From Sycon ciliatum (lineage: Eukaryota; Porifera; Calcarea; Leucosolenida; Sycettidae): a stretch of DNA of 64,000 nt. Positions within the stretch are counted from its first letter, which is position 1. Each line of letters begins with the position of its first letter. The stretch covers positions 20,187,158 through 20,251,157 of the forward strand of contig NC_088645.1 in the NCBI RefSeq assembly GCF_964019385.1, read 5' to 3'. A program made the position numbers and the translations under genes. Under the pieces are notes generated by a model. It searched no databases. It worked only from the letters and a program-made list of their open reading frames with translations, and was not told the origin of the DNA. Below are positions 1 to 12,471 of this stretch, one piece after another.

Positions 1-357
1 TAGTGCTCTCCAGGCAAAAACATCACCAGGGATACAAGCTTAAAGAGACGCTCCGTTTCCAGCGTGACAAACTACTCGTGAACACCAGATGGCAGCGTGA
101 GTCAGTGTCGCTCATGGAGGTGCTGAACAAGCGTCACAGTGTTGTCCCCCGGCGCGGGCTTAAGAATAAGTTGGTTTGGAGGCAACAACGTTGCGAATGG
201 TCAACGGTCCTCAGCGCTTGTTCATCACCTCCATGAACCTCCATGAACGACAGTGACTCACGCTTCTATCTGGTGTTCACGAGGTATTTGTCACGCTGGA
301 AAAGGAGCGTCTCTGTAAGTTTGCATCCCTGGTGATGTTTATGCCTGGAGAGCACTA
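1..357. mobile_element. Foldback (palindromic) MITE
   Basis: Bases 1-135 and about 213-357 are imperfect reverse complements. The outer ends read TAGTGCTCTCCAGGCA and TGCCTGGAGAGCACTA, around a loop of roughly 77 bp. No coding potential stands out. The left flank lies outside the window, so a target duplication cannot be judged. A third copy of the terminus (GTGGTGCTCTTCAGGCAC) begins near 370, which suggests nested or adjacent members of the family. Confidence 0.75.
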
Positions 358-830
358 TAATAATTATAAGTGGTGCTCTTCAGGCACAATTTTCCTCAGC
401 CTACTCAAGCTCAACTGATGAGGGGTGAATTCCACGAAACACTATGTATTGCGCAGGGAGTGGTGCTTTCTTGCAGACTTGCCGAGTAGACGATTCGATG
501 GACTTCTCGTGTGTTCTGGATGGCGAGTCACTCAAGTGAGAATTCAAGGTGGCAGGAAAACCTCGAACTCCCATGTAGGCAGAACGCACTCTTCCCCTTT
601 TTTGATCTATAAATTAATCATCGGCTCTCCATCCCATTCCATAAAATATAAAAAATAAATTTTAAAATTTACCAACACTACGCTGCAGTAGTGACTCCTT
701 CTCACTTATACTATCCACTGCAGCATGATATCGCGTTGTATGCATTTTACAATATGCTATTTTACCGTCGAATACACATAGACGCTACCCAATGCGTACA
801 CCACAGTAGGGAATAGCGATCACCTGCATG
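358..830. other. Non-coding upstream region of USP10-like copy 1
   Basis: This holds a second partial foldback terminus near 370. From about 600 on it matches the region upstream of the second USP10-like copy (from about 24560), including a CTGCAGTAG...CTGCAGCATGATATCGCG block. The homology marks the left part of the duplicated unit. No gene is seen. Confidence 0.5.
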
Positions 831-838
831 TATAAATA
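831..838 (+). promoter_or_regulatory. TATA box of USP10-like copy 1
   Basis: TATAAATA lies 139 bp before the ATG at 970. The block TATAAATAGTCGGGTTGTGG is repeated exactly upstream of the second copy at 24781, so the core promoter was duplicated with the gene. Confidence 0.5.
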
Positions 839-969
839 GTCGGGTTGTGGAGACGCTGGTTGCCGGTGTCATTAGTTCTTCGTTTGTTTACAGGAAACGA
901 CAAGCATTCAGCCCACTCTCTGTAAACGTTCGACAGTCTTTTGAGTTTCGTTTCGTATAATATTTCGGA

Positions 970-3283
970 ATGGCGACCTGCAGCAACAACGACGTAAGCC
1001 CTCAGGAACCGAAGATCCAGTTCCGAGGGCTCAAGAACAGGGGCCAGATGTGCTACATCCATGTGGTAAGCAAAGAAGCCAACCATTTGCCATCTATATC
1101 CCATTTGTTGGCGGCTGCATCCCTATCCATCATTTTAACGGGTAATTGTGCCATGCTCTATGATGGATTCACACTTGCAAGAGGGCTACTGAGAATTTTA
1201 CCTAGCACGAAATATTTGCTCGCTAAGTCTTTGAATATTCTTCACCAATAATGTACATGTACTCGTATTGCTTCTCTTCTGGTGATTTTGTAGATCTTGC
1301 AGTCTCTGAATGTGTGCCTTATCCGCGGCATTGTCATGCTTCAGTCAACAGAGAACAGCCCGGATAAACCAGTCATCAACGCACTGTAAGGCAATTAGTT
1401 TTTAATCACTTTATGAACAAGGGAGAATGAAGTTGCCAACGAGAGCGCCTCCCTGTAGGTCTTCCTACAGCTTACTTAATGCTGTTCACCTAACCGTTCG
1501 ATCATTGTAGTGTTGATTCTAGACTATGTGTATTGACATTGTAGCTATAAAAGCGCTAATTGTTTGCGGTTCATTCCTCGACATATCTCCAGCAGGAGAA
1601 ATAAGAAGTGCATTGTGGACGTTTGGCAGAAAGGGTATTTTGTATGATTGCTCGATTCATTATCATGCAATTTCTGTCCTCCTTTCTACAGGGCGGAGTT
1701 TTTCACATGGTCGAGTGGAGAACCAACAGTAGCCAAAAAGGAGGATCTTGGCACTTGGGAGGGCGTGAGAGTTAAACGAGCAAAGCCCAAGAAGGTCAAA
1801 GGCCCTCAAGTGCCGATTGGTACTCCGTTCGAACCATGCCAGTTCTACGAGATCTTGCCAATCGTGAACCCATATTTTTCAGTACACGTAAGTTAAGGTG
1901 CTCTTTCATCTTTATCCGGATTGATTCACAGTCTCTATGACGAACTCATATGAATGCTTTCTGTCTGTTCGGCATAAAAACATTTTACTTAGGTCTTCAT
2001 TCAAAATGTCAATTACATTGATAGGCAATAAAAAGACAGAAGGTGTCCCGTTTGGTTAAAACCTAATAGTAATACTTGCATTTAACGGAATTCACGGGGA
2101 TGATATCACACAATATTAATGACATTTCCGACACCGCCGATGTCTTTCTGTTCTGTAGGGGGAGCAGGAAGATGCCGAGGAATTCCTCTCTTCCTTGCTC
2201 AATAAAATACACGATGAGGCAAAATGGGGTGAATTTGTAGCAACGGCACCATCGCCGATTCAACACCTGGTTTTCGGCGAGCTCAAGAACACTATCACCG
2301 ACAGGAAGGGCGTCGTGGTCTCCGTCACCGAAGAAAGATTTGTCACGCTTCCGCTAGGTGTCGACGACATCCGCATCCAGACTATTCAGGATGCATTCGA
2401 CGTCTTAGCAAGTGCCGTGGAACTGGAAGAATATGCTGAAGGAGCGGTTAGGAAGACCACAGTCACGCGGCTTCCCACCCTCCTCATGGTTCACTTGAAA
2501 CGATTCACGTTCGATTCAACACGCGGTTTAGAAAAAATACACAAGCGCGTGAAGTTCGGATTCAAGTTGACCCTGCAACGATGTGAGTATCATAATTTTA
2601 TTATTATAAGTCTCGTTTTCGTTTTATCAGTAGACTGAAATTGTACCAGGATCACCAAAAGTAACGAGATGTTTAAGTTTAAGTTAGGACTGTGCTCATA
2701 ACTATAAACGTTTGTTTTCTTGAATTCCAGTTTTACATTTCGGAAGTTTATAATCTTGTCTCCTAATTTTGTGTTATTCAGCCATGATTGAGCCATCTCC
2801 ACTTGTGTCGCCGGAGTACGAGCTTATTTCGGGTAAGTGCATTTCCTTTGACATCCGTAGTATGAGCGGTGAAAACAATAATAAGAAAGTGCACAACTGT
2901 GGTAAAAATCAAGTAAAAATCAATATATCCTTTGGCATGCATAATGTGAGGGATGAAAACCATTATTCAGAAAGTGGTGGCCATCACACAACTGCATTGT
3001 AAATGCAACAATTATGTCAGTCCATTAAACACGGTATCACAATAATTTCATGTATTCTCCACATTAAAGGGTAGAATGTATATTTGAATATTTCTCTTCT
3101 GCAGTCATCTATCACCACGGCGCCACAGGAGACAGTGGTCATTACTCCAACGACTCCAAAGATCCCACCACTGGAAAATGGATTCGCTTCGACGACGCAG
3201 TGGTGAAGGCCCTAGACGCCACTCAGGTCACCAATTATCCGGCGGGGAAGACCCCCTACGTCTTGTTCTATAGTCGAGTCTAG
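970..3283 (+). CDS. USP10-like ubiquitin carboxyl-terminal hydrolase, intact copy
   Basis: A cysteine protease predicted to remove ubiquitin. Six exons: 970-1065, 1294-1385, 1692-1887, 2159-2582, 2782-2832 and 3105-3283. All have GT-AG borders and compatible phases, giving 345 aa. The order of USP motifs is complete: a Cys box (GQMCYIHVILQSL, Cys28), QEDAEEFL, LPTLLMVHLKRF, then VIYHHGATGDSGHY (catalytic His) and WIRFDDAVV (Asp). The C-terminal half resembles USP10 most closely. It is much shorter than animal USP10, being almost only the catalytic domain, and the Cys box departs from the usual GNTCYxNA pattern. The first ATG fits the reading frame and a TATA box lies upstream. Whether it is an active enzyme is inference. 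Confidence 0.85.
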
Positions 3284-3488
3284 GAGTAATGTGTAAACTC
3301 CCTTGAATATTGTTTAGACTCTATATATCTAGTTTTAGGACGGTTTAGACCCAATATTTTAGGACAAATATGCAATGACGTCTTGTTTTACCACCCCATG
3401 TAGGAGTAATGTGAAGACTCCTTCCGTTTCGTTCTAATAATTATGTGACTCACTATCTCGTTTATTCCACCAGTGATGTCTCATCTAT

Positions 3489-3494
3489 AATAAA
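3489..3494 (+). promoter_or_regulatory. Polyadenylation signal of USP10-like copy 1
   Basis: AATAAA about 206 bp after the stop codon at 3283. Similar signals follow the other copies in the array. Confidence 0.5.
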
Positions 3495-3499
3495 ATCAT

Positions 3500-3810
3500 T
3501 TTTGTCTTAATCCGCTACTCTGAACAATCCTGTGACGATTGCGCTGGGTGTCAAAGTATCGTTGTACACAGTTATGGCTCTTACGGTACAAGTCAGGTGT
3601 AATAATCCGTCTTTGTGCAGTTGCACTGTATGGAGTAGGCTGCGTTGCCCGCCAACTGTCTTTGTGTATTTTACGCATTGACGTGTATTGTTAGATTGTC
3701 TGCCGACAAAGCACACAGGCACTGAACCATGGATATGCAGCAAGCCTAATATTAATAGTTTTAAAAAAAGTGGCCATGCCGGTAGATGATCAGCCAGTGA
3801 TTTGGAAGGT
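3500..3810 (+). repeat. Downstream part of the USP10-like amplification unit
   Basis: This block (CCGCTACTCTG...; TTAGATTGTCTGCCGACAAAGCACACAG) recurs after the other USP10-like copies at about 27520-27690, 28370-28720 and 30530-30830. It is part of the duplicated unit and shows no convincing coding content. Confidence 0.65.
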
Positions 3811-3869
3811 GGCGTTAACCACTGAAATAGATCATCGAAAGGTCGACGAAGAGACACTAGTGAAAACAA

Positions 3870-4330
3870 CATGATGTGAGTGGTCGTGACTCTCTATGTT
3901 CATGAATATACGCAAACAGTGATCGAAACAGTGTGATTACTTTGTTCGTGGTGGCCCTCGGTTCGAAACCACAACCGAGTGCTAAACAAAGATCAACACT
4001 GAGAAACAGTTGGATGAACATGCGACTACTTCAATCAATGGCATGAATCGATGCCTGAAATGGGCAGTAACAAAAATGGAAAATAGTGAACATTACAATA
4101 GGGAAAGAACGTTTTGTTCAACAATCATCAGGAAGCATCGTTGAACTAATGAACAATGTATCAAAAATGTACCTTTATAAACACCCAAATATAAGTAACA
4201 CCTGGTGACACCTAGATACAGTGTTGAAGGGTACAAGTGTGATATGTGAGAGTGAAAGTGAGAAAAGCACAACACGGGCTAATAACAAAGTGCTAATCCA
4301 CTACGATGTGATAATGATAACTGCAATAAT
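3870..4330. repeat. Dispersed repeat, copy 1 (possible tRNA-derived SINE)
   Basis: About 460 bp align with 31270-31790, starting GAGTGGTCGTGACTC and ending near CACTACGAtgTGATAATGATA. Both copies carry a B-box-like CGGTTCGA(A/T)ACC about 90 bp in, which could point to a tRNA-derived SINE. I could not place a clear A box. Both copies follow USP10-like units. Confidence 0.55.
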
Positions 4331-5172
4331 AATAATAACTTTATTATAATGACCCAAAGGCTGACTGCCTATCGTGGGGTCCGTCGCATTGAAGGATGGT
4401 ACAACAGAGTACAGATTACTACAGTACTCAGGGGATAGTAACGACCAAGCTTGGCCACAAGGAAACGTATAAATACTTCTTTAAGAACTTTAACATGGGT
4501 AAGACGTGACTTAAAAATTAATTCAAAAACTCAAAAACAGAAGCTGCAACATCTGGAAGAACTGTTCACACGTTCACGAGGTGTGTCACTAAACAGCAGT
4601 GCTAGTTTTCGTAAGTTGTTTAGTGATAATATCTTTTCGACTCTAACTCGGGGAAGGTCTAAGTCTTGCTGCGTTAAATGAGCTGTATATTCATACATCA
4701 GATCCAGAACTAGAACCACCAGAACCAGAAGCAAAACTATGTTTACAGAATACGGATGATGAAATCACTCGAAGACGTACGAACAAGTGGATGAAGGGCA
4801 AATATAGAAATCTGGGTAGGTTAAGTTAAGAAAATTCGAAAACCAAGAAAATGAGCTATCTACGGTGAGAATGGGCCAGGCGGAACCGCGATTCTACCTT
4901 TTTGAAGACATCAAGGTCTGCCGTGCGTTCCCGCGCGGACCAACAAAACCTGGCAGCCGTGCGCATATCTGCTAGTGCAGCAAGAAAGGACTGAGGAGAC
5001 AGCAAGCGTTCCAAGTGTAGAATTTACCCTCATGTTGACTCAAGCTGAGGACTGCGGCAAGTCAGGGATCATACCAGTCACTTGTCATCATGGTCATGAC
5101 TAATAAGGAATTCATTTATGGCAGGAAAACTCACACATCAATTAGGATGAACTCGTGTGCGTAGTCGTTAGG
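4331..5172. other. Intergenic, no gene seen
   Basis: It starts with an (AAT)n stretch near 4325-4345. Nothing after that can be assigned. The giant inverted repeat begins at its right edge. Confidence 0.4.
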
Positions 5173-6124
5173 AGTAGAAGGTAACAGGAGGGTTTGAGAA
5201 CAAAGTTGACCCGGAAGTGACCTTGTCATGTTTTGACAGGCTGTGGTTTGACCCTGTCAATTTGTGGTTTGACCTTGATTACTTTACCGTGACATCCGTC
5301 AAATAGTGTTACCAGATCACGTGTAACACCCGTGTACTGCGATGTACCTGTGTTACCATAACTTTTGAAGAAAGTGTGACGATAACTTTGAAAAGTGTGA
5401 CGGTAACTTTGAAAAGTGTTTGTTATGCTGTTACAATAATTTTTTTTTTTTTGAAACCGTATCAATGAAATGTCTGTTATTTTTATTACAAACTCTGTTT
5501 TTATCTATATTTGTTAAACTGTGTGCGTGCAACAAACTCTGTTTTCCCTCTGGAGTACCACGGTGAGCACCACCACCACCACCACCGTCACCAAACCTGA
5601 TACTCCACGAGCAAAGCAATGCATCACCGTTGTAAGCCTGCTCGACTCTGCATGAAGCAACAGGTTAGCCGGCAATGACAAAATGAAGAGAGGTACCACT
5701 GCGAAGAAGACGATCACTTGCGCGCTACTCGAAGAGAGGTACATATGTAGTCAGGATGTAGCCCTGTGAAGAAGATGATCACCTGCGATACATCTGAAAT
5801 GAATGAATGATGCGATGCATTAGGTAGCCGTCTAGCGTCGTGTTTGAGTAAAGGTGAAGTGATTTGCGCTCAAGTGCATGGATCTACGCTAACTATTCAC
5901 GGTCTGCGAGTACTTGTCATGCACGAACTTGTCGGACAGGTAGAACAATGCCGAAGACAAGGTGTCAAGTCTGTCCGTGTAGTTACTTTAAGTGCTTGAC
6001 TGTGTTGTGCATGTACATGTAAGTGCTTAGAGGTTTTCGGTGGAAGCATACAGAATTGAAAGAGCGTTGGCACTAGTTTGAGAACAAATGTGCCCGGCAG
6101 TATTGTCTCAAGCTGTTTGTGGAC

Positions 6125-6625
6125 AATTGCCTCACCTCGTGATGGAGAAAATGCAAGCGCATGCATACCGAGACGATGCCGACGAGGAGTGCTCACCTCG
6201 GAGTTTGCACCGTTATGAACAAACACGCACGGCGGCATCGTCTCAAGCGGCTTGTGGGACCATTATTTGCCCACCTCGTGATGGAGAAAATGCAAACGCA
6301 TGCATACCGAGACCACGAGCGCTCACCTCGTGACGAAGAAAATGCAGACGCATGCATACCGAGATTATGAGCGAATCGTCTTTTGCCATAGAGTAGGGTG
6401 GGAACGAACGTGCACGACGGTGTTGTCTCAAGCCGTTAAGCAGCTGTTGCATGTAGCGCATGCATACCGAGATGATGGGCGGACCGTCGTTTGCAATTGA
6501 GTAGGCTATGAACGAACATGCACGGCGGCATTGTCTCAAGCGGTTTGTGGGTAATGCGTCCACCTCGTGACGATGAAAATGCAGACGCATGCATACCGAG
6601 ATGATGAGCGAATCGTATTTTGCCA
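6125..6625. repeat. CATGCATACCGAG minisatellite, left arm
   Basis: Five degenerate units share CCTCGTGAtGgaGAAAATGCA followed by CGCATGCATACCGAGA. They sit at about 6134, 6276, 6325, 6450 (partial) and 6562, with variable linkers that also repeat (TTGTCTCAAGC, GAACGAACATGCACG). Open frames on both strands here are products of the repeat, not separate genes. Confidence 0.8.
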
Positions 6626-6739
6626 TAGAGTAGGGTGCGAACGAACGTGCACGAAAGCACAAATTGCCACGGCGCCCGCAGCACCTACTCAGCAAGACAG
6701 GCAATGCAGACATCTCACTGAATCTACACCCTTAATCCA

Positions 6740-7338
6740 GAGATCTCGGAGGGCAACAGCAAACTACTCCACAGAGATTTATGCCGGAAACGGCCAAGGA
6801 CCGCGCGTTGCGGACCGTGAGTACCAACAGGAGGAGGGTCGAGCAGTATCATGAGTCAGTCAGTGAAGTGGATCTGGGGGAACAGCTCCGGTCACGGGAC
6901 GAGCAGCTAGCAAATGGGAGAAGAGGGGGCTGTACATAAACGGAGGATGAGACGGATGATGAGAAGATGGAAGAGGAATTGGATGAAGAAACGGTCGCTG
7001 AAGAGACAGAGGACGAGGCAGATGAGGGTGGTGATGATGATCGTGTGGATGACGAGCGGAACGAGAAAGAGGACGATGGGATGGACGAGGAGGAGTCGGA
7101 TTGGAAAGAGCGAGATGAGGCGGATGAATGTGTTGATCGTAAGAAGTCGGCGGTGTATCTACACTTGTTATCTCGTCCTGACTGTCTTGGTGTGTATGAT
7201 GACTCTCGTTTTTCTGTACTGTGTCGTGCTCGTTATGTTCAGCAGTTGACAGTCCTTGAGGCAGTTTGTATACGTATTCATAAGCCTGTTTTGTGTGAGC
7301 AGAAAGGGCACGTTGTTGCACTGAGGTTGTATTCGTAG
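6740..7338 (+). pseudogene. Remnant of palindrome-linked acidic protein, left arm
   Basis: The 3' part (6967-7338) is an open frame with a very acidic stretch (EETVAEETEDEADEGGDDD) followed by SRPDCLGVYDDSRFSVLCRA and VLEAVCIRIHKPVLC. Near 6745 another frame reads RRATANYSTEIY. The same two blocks occur in the 41-kb gene pair (RRATANYTMTYFSTEV; SRPDCCKVYSDSSFSVLCRA), so the homology is real. Here the two parts are in different frames with stops between, so this copy looks broken unless an intron joins them. Function is unknown. Confidence 0.5.
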
Positions 7339-7827
7339 GTTGGCACGTCGTTCAGTGCCTTCTTACCTTTGGTTACGCAATCTTGTTACCTTTTCGCGTT
7401 TCCTCTAGTGGTTTTATTGCACTTATATCATGATGTTCTTTCTAACACCCTTCTATTTAACACAGTACTTAACTTCAGTTTCTTTGGTTGTATCCTTTAG
7501 TTCCGTTTTTTCCACTGATGGTAGGAACGAGAAAATCGATTCTGGGTTTCAATAATAATTTTTTTTATTATTGTTATGAAATACACATACATCTCGAACA
7601 AGTAGCGTATTGGCGTGATGTCTGCACCCTTCATCCTATTCATACGAAGTAGCTATCTTATAATACAATCTCCAGTCCAATTTCCACTTCTACCCAAATC
7701 GGAATACTTGATCACGTATTCAGTACTACACGGAAATAAAAGAAAACGCTAGGGAATATGGTGCGACTCGCCAGTCAAGTAGAATTTTTCACAATACGGA
7801 GTCTTCCTACCATAGTACAGCCCGTTA

Positions 7828-8350
7828 GGCTGTGTTTACACGAGGCGTTTCAGCCCGGGCCAGATTTCAACCCACCATGTACACAAAATGAATGGCGCGT
7901 TTACGCGCTTGACCCGGGTCAGGGAGATTGTACGAACGTACTTCTGTGCGTATCCCGCGCCAGGTTTTTGAACATGACTGCATATGCAAATTTCGCGCGA
8001 ACGGATTCACGTGATCACACATGACTCTAGAAGTGGACTTTTGGCGGCATATCAGTATTTGACCCGGGTCAACTGTCTTCATGTAAACGCTCACCTATTT
8101 TGTCTATCGTACAGACTTTCAACCCGGGCTGAACTCAACCAGGTTTGAAATTTCTCATGTAAACAGAGTGCAGTTCGCCAGGAGAGTATGCTGTATATGA
8201 CAGACCCACTTGCGCTATGGCCACGGACTTGTAAATTTGGGATATTTTTCTTAATTGCATCACTTCACATATAAGCCCATGTTGTAATTGGTGGAAATAA
8301 ATAAGCCTGAGGTGAATACGCCCAGGCTTATTTTTCTCATGTAAACAGCC
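7828..8350. mobile_element. MITE with GGCTGTxTTTACAxGAG termini, left arm
   Basis: The ends GGCTGTGTTTACACGAG and CTCATGTAAACAGCC are inverted copies. Several CCCGGG-centred inverted motifs (GACCCGGGTC, GCCCGGGC) lie inside. I see no clear target duplication. The right-arm copy (16001-20363) is split by the RAG1-like transposon, so this one shows the uninterrupted state. Confidence 0.65.
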
Positions 8351-9646
8351 TCTGAGAAGGGAGGTCCATGCAAGTCATGCAAAAAAGGACACTAACAAGT
8401 TTCAAAATGTCATACCCCAATCTGCACTGTGGTTACAGGACATCACACGACTCTCACTAAACAACAGCCATCATTATTAGCTTTCAGTCTTTCGAATGTT
8501 ATGCTAAAGGCAATTTATGCAACCAAAGCAGAGGCGGTGGATGATTCACTGCAGGCAAACGAGCAAACAGAAATGAGACAAGAGAGTTATTCACACAACA
8601 ACCATTTAGCTGTGCCAACATGCTAAATAGCAATGAAATTATTTATTGAGGTAATCTGGAAGAAGCAATGGCTTGTTGCTGGCAATTGATTGGGTCTGAT
8701 TGTAACTCATCCCCAGCAATCTATATCAATGGGTCACCCGGCATTATCGATAAATTTTACAGAACGAAAACGTCAAGTTACGACCACCCCGGAAAAAATG
8801 TATCAACTCAATAGATAGAATGGATTTATGGTATAGGGAGTTTACTTGTGTATAAATCTTACTGTAACCTCAAGCCTATAGGTCAAGTAAGTACACGCAT
8901 GTAGGGCAAAATGGGAGCTTCACTGCTTTTTTAAATCTGCAAACAAAACCATGGCACCCAATTTTTCAAGAGAAACATGTGCAGTACAGTCGTGCACCCA
9001 AGAACGATGTTTCCAAAGGGGTTAGCCTGGGACGTCCTTATTTTTATTCTTGGCTGCAGTCGTATAGCACGTTCTTAGACAAAAATCCGCACCGGAACAT
9101 TGTGTCCTACAAGCTGCCGTTCTAAAGTTTAGGCTTTGGCGTTCTTCAGCATGCGACTCTACAATGAAATTGTCCACATGGTCTACCATTCTGTAGATAG
9201 GCCGGCCAGAGACATGACGATGGCAATGTGAATCGCCATGACGACACTATTTAAAAAGCTAGTAGTAAGTATATGTGAAGTACATTCACACAACATGTGC
9301 CAGTGAAGCGACATCCAGATGTGGTAAGACACCGTAAGAATATTAGCAAGGACTTACTACTTCCAGTTGGAGGGAAGACCACGCCTCGTCTTGTAGTAGC
9401 GAGCAAGGCGATGGATACGGCTCTCGATGAGAATGAGCCTGAACTTGGAATCCTTATCCTGAAACATGTACCCACACTAAATAGAATCGAAGCAGGATAT
9501 TGTTCACCCTGGTACATTTACCAAAAGCCACATCATTGTTTTCCAAAAAGATGCATGGAGTGACCGCACAGACTGGTCACAACAAGACATCACCACATTG
9601 GATATTCAAATTACTTTGAAACAAAGTGAACTAAAGTGGAAATGTA

Positions 9647-9728
9647 TTCACTGTTTAGGCACTAGTTAACCTCTGTTAATTTGGCAAAGACATTTAATTT
9701 TAAATTCACAACCGCATCACGCAGTGAA
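9647..9728 (-). ncRNA. Degenerate C/D snoRNA-like sequence, left arm
   Basis: This is the mirror copy of the right-arm candidate at 14607-14688. It keeps the terminal stem (TTCACTG/CAGTGAA) and the C-box-like GTGATGC, but the D box reads CTAA instead of CTGA. If the right copy is a real snoRNA, this one is probably inactive. Confidence 0.25.
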
Positions 9729-10089
9729 CCCAAGACTTCGCTAAGCCGTAAATACGGTAACGCTGAAAAGTAAAACACACCTTGCGTTGCTTCTCCATAT
9801 GCTTGCGGACAGAGACAGCCTTCTTGATAAGGTGGTACAAGTCCTCTGGAATGGCAGGGCCAAACCTAACACAAGGAAACAAAAATGAATACAAACACGG
9901 ACAGCTTGCACAAGGCGAAGAAACTAGTCTCTGAGTAACAGCAAACAAGTTCAAGGAACAGAACTTTTCAGCTAGATAATAAAACAGTGTTCAACTGTTC
10001 ATACTTTGAAATAGATTTGCATCAGGCAGTCTATATTGTATCAAAGGTTTAAAAAAAAGCCGAATACAAAGAACATTACACACGAGTAA

Positions 10090-10370
10090 GGGAACAAGGA
10101 AAATATTTTCTTTCTTTCAAGTCAGTAGTTGGCCAGTGGTCTGGATTTTCATATTCGGAGGCGTCCATCACATCCGGATTCTATTTAGTGAAAGACGACG
10201 TAGAGCTCTAAACCGTCTACAAAGAAAATATTTCTTTCTTTCAAGCCAGTAGTTGGCCAAGGATCCTAGGCTAGTGGTCTGGATTTTCATATTTGGAGGC
10301 CTCCATTACTTCCGGATTCTATTTAGTGAAGGAAGATGTAGAGCTCTAAACCGTTCACCTTTCAGAAATA
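10090..10370. repeat. Two tandem ~137-bp units in RPS13 intron 4, left arm
   Basis: Two head-to-tail copies share AGTAGTTGGCCA, GGTCTGGATTTTCATAT and CGGATTCTATTTAGTGAA. They mirror 13965-14240 in the right arm. Confidence 0.7.
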
Positions 10371-11855
10371 TAGGCACAGGTTTGTGTCACTAATCCAGCG
10401 GTTGCTGGCCCAAGTTTTCCATGCATAGCCTACAATTCACAAAGTGCGTTCATATTGATGGGCAAAGGTTAATAAACACAAGTGTCAGATACGAAAAGAA
10501 TGCAAACAAACTGTACATGTACATTTGTTACACCTGTATACTAGTCTTCCAGATGTGTCAACACATTGGCGATAATTTAGCTTCAGCCATTCAGAATATT
10601 CACTTGACCAACAGGGCCCGGTGCCGAGGGTGTCAGATAACTGACCGCTGATGAGGCCATTACATATGCTTTGAATGGAATGCATGGACTCAAGTGACAG
10701 TTTGTATTGAGATTCGAAGACCAAATTTGTATCAAGTGGCAAGCCATGCAAACAGTGTTAGGTTTGTGTTGCAAACCGGCACTCGCGCTCCACTGCTTTG
10801 CCACTCCATACAAGGCACCTCAAATCGTGACGTTATCACAATTATTTACATAATACAGCGCTGACAATTGCTCAAGTGAAGTGCTATCATAGTAGTAGCC
10901 AATCCAGCATATATTACAGTTCAAGGGATCCAGGGCAATCACTACAAACAGCAACCACAATTCGTTCTGCGTCATACAATCGGGATGTTGCAGACACCTG
11001 CTGTGTCCAACCTATACCCTGAGTCATCATTGGAGGGCGATGATGAGGCTGTTGTTAGTAACCATCACTGTACCGAAGTATAGGGTGCCACCATTGCATA
11101 GTAATATTTATTGCCCATTTTCAAAATTCGAATTGCTAAAAATGGGTTTCAATATTGCTAATGTCAGCTGCTACTTCTGCCGAGATGTAACGGACGGTGA
11201 CTAATATCTTTAAAGGAAGACAAACTAACTATTAAATTGAACATGTATGTAGGTAATTCATGAAAATGTAAAAAATATCAATTACATACCCTTAACCTTC
11301 AGGATTCGGAGGATCTTGTTGCCAGTAACAAGTTTGACCTGGGCAATACCATTGCTATCACGCAGCATCACACCTACAAATGCAATAGGTACAGATTGCA
11401 CAACAATGATCACGTCAATTAGGCATTCTGCTAAAGAGTTCTGTAAAATTGTGAATTGTGTTGAGTAAAATTATGCGTACAAAATCAAATTTCGACTTGT
11501 AGTAAATTGTTCTTACCGATTTGGGATGGAGTGCGCCCCTTCTTGGCGAGCTTGGCAATCATTTCCTTGACCTCGTCAGAGGACATCTTGACCCACTGCA
11601 GTTAACAGTAGGGTAAAATAGGTATTGTTTACCTTACAAGTCTTCCATACTTGCAGATTTTACTCAGCAGCTAAAAACTTACTGTTGGCACACTGCGCCT
11701 GTATGGCAGTTCCGAGGACGAAATGCCCTTTCTGCAAAGTACCACAATCGAGCACAAACAAGATTGTCGTCAGGCAGGGAAATACGACTATGTAGAGAGG
11801 CTTCCAATGGCCTAAATCAGCTGGGAACATACCCGGGCGCGTGCATACGGACCAT

Positions 11856-12471
11856 GATTGCGTCTTCTTGCCAGGCGATCGAAAGAGAGGCGATCGAGAA
11901 AGAATAAACGAAAGCGCGCATGCGCCTTATTTCTCCATTGGAATATTTTTTGCCTACCTACCGGTACTGTACTTCGTCAGTTCGTGTTTCCCAGTCAGTG
12001 CATGGATGCAGTGCACTCGTACACTCGTACTCGCGCCACTGCACGTGCACTCATGCTAGCACTGAAGTGGAGCAATGACGTCATCAAGATTGCTTTTTGC
12101 AGAAGCGGATCGTCAGTTTTTCGAAAGATTTGGAATGGCTAGGCTGACTACTCGCCCCAAAAAGAAGCAGTTAAGTAAGCAATGCAACGAATTCATTTCA
12201 AATCTTTCGAAAAACGATCAGCTTCTGCAAAAAGCAATCTTGATGACGTCATTGCTCCACTTCAGTGCTAGCATGAGTGCACGTGCAGTGGCGCGAGTAC
12301 GCGTGTACGAGTGCACTGCATCCATGCACTGACTGGGAAACACGAACTGACGAAGTACAGTACCGGTAGGTAGGCAAAAAATATTCCAATGGAGAAATAA
12401 GGCGCATGCGCGCTTTCGTTCTTTCTTTCTCGATCGCCTCTCTTTCGATCGCCTGGCAAGAAGACGCAATC
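11856..12471. promoter_or_regulatory. Bidirectional intergenic region between the RPS13 copies, with palindrome centre
   Basis: 616 bp separate the two divergent ATGs. Next to the right gene is a pyrimidine-rich stretch (CGTTCTTTCTTTCTCG, then CTCTCTTTCG), as expected of a 5'TOP start in a ribosomal protein gene. The left side carries the mirror image with a changed TTTATTC. The unpaired centre lies at about 12139-12190. Promoter function is inferred from position and the pyrimidine tract. Confidence 0.55.

Larger units (their letters stand above)
8515..11855 (-). pseudogene. RPS13: RPS13 copy, frameshifted, left arm
   Basis: Seven exons mirror the intact right-arm gene: 11855-11833, 11731-11683, 11595-11517, 11373-11290, 9865-9781, 9458-9358 and 8548-8515. 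Splice borders are kept. Exon 5 is 85 nt instead of 86: a run of four C in the right copy (GGCCCCTGCC) is three here, which shifts the frame before the [11 protein letters not shown] block. There is also an Ala-to-Val change at the end of exon 4 and a Val-to-Gly change in exon 6. As read, it cannot make full-length uS15. A base-calling error in a C-run would also explain it. Confidence 0.8.

Noticed and set aside
6088-6713. Overlapping open frames on both strands near 6.1-6.7 kb and their mirror at 21.5-22.1 kb
   Set aside because: They follow from the CATGCATACCGAG minisatellite; no domain and no single favoured strand.
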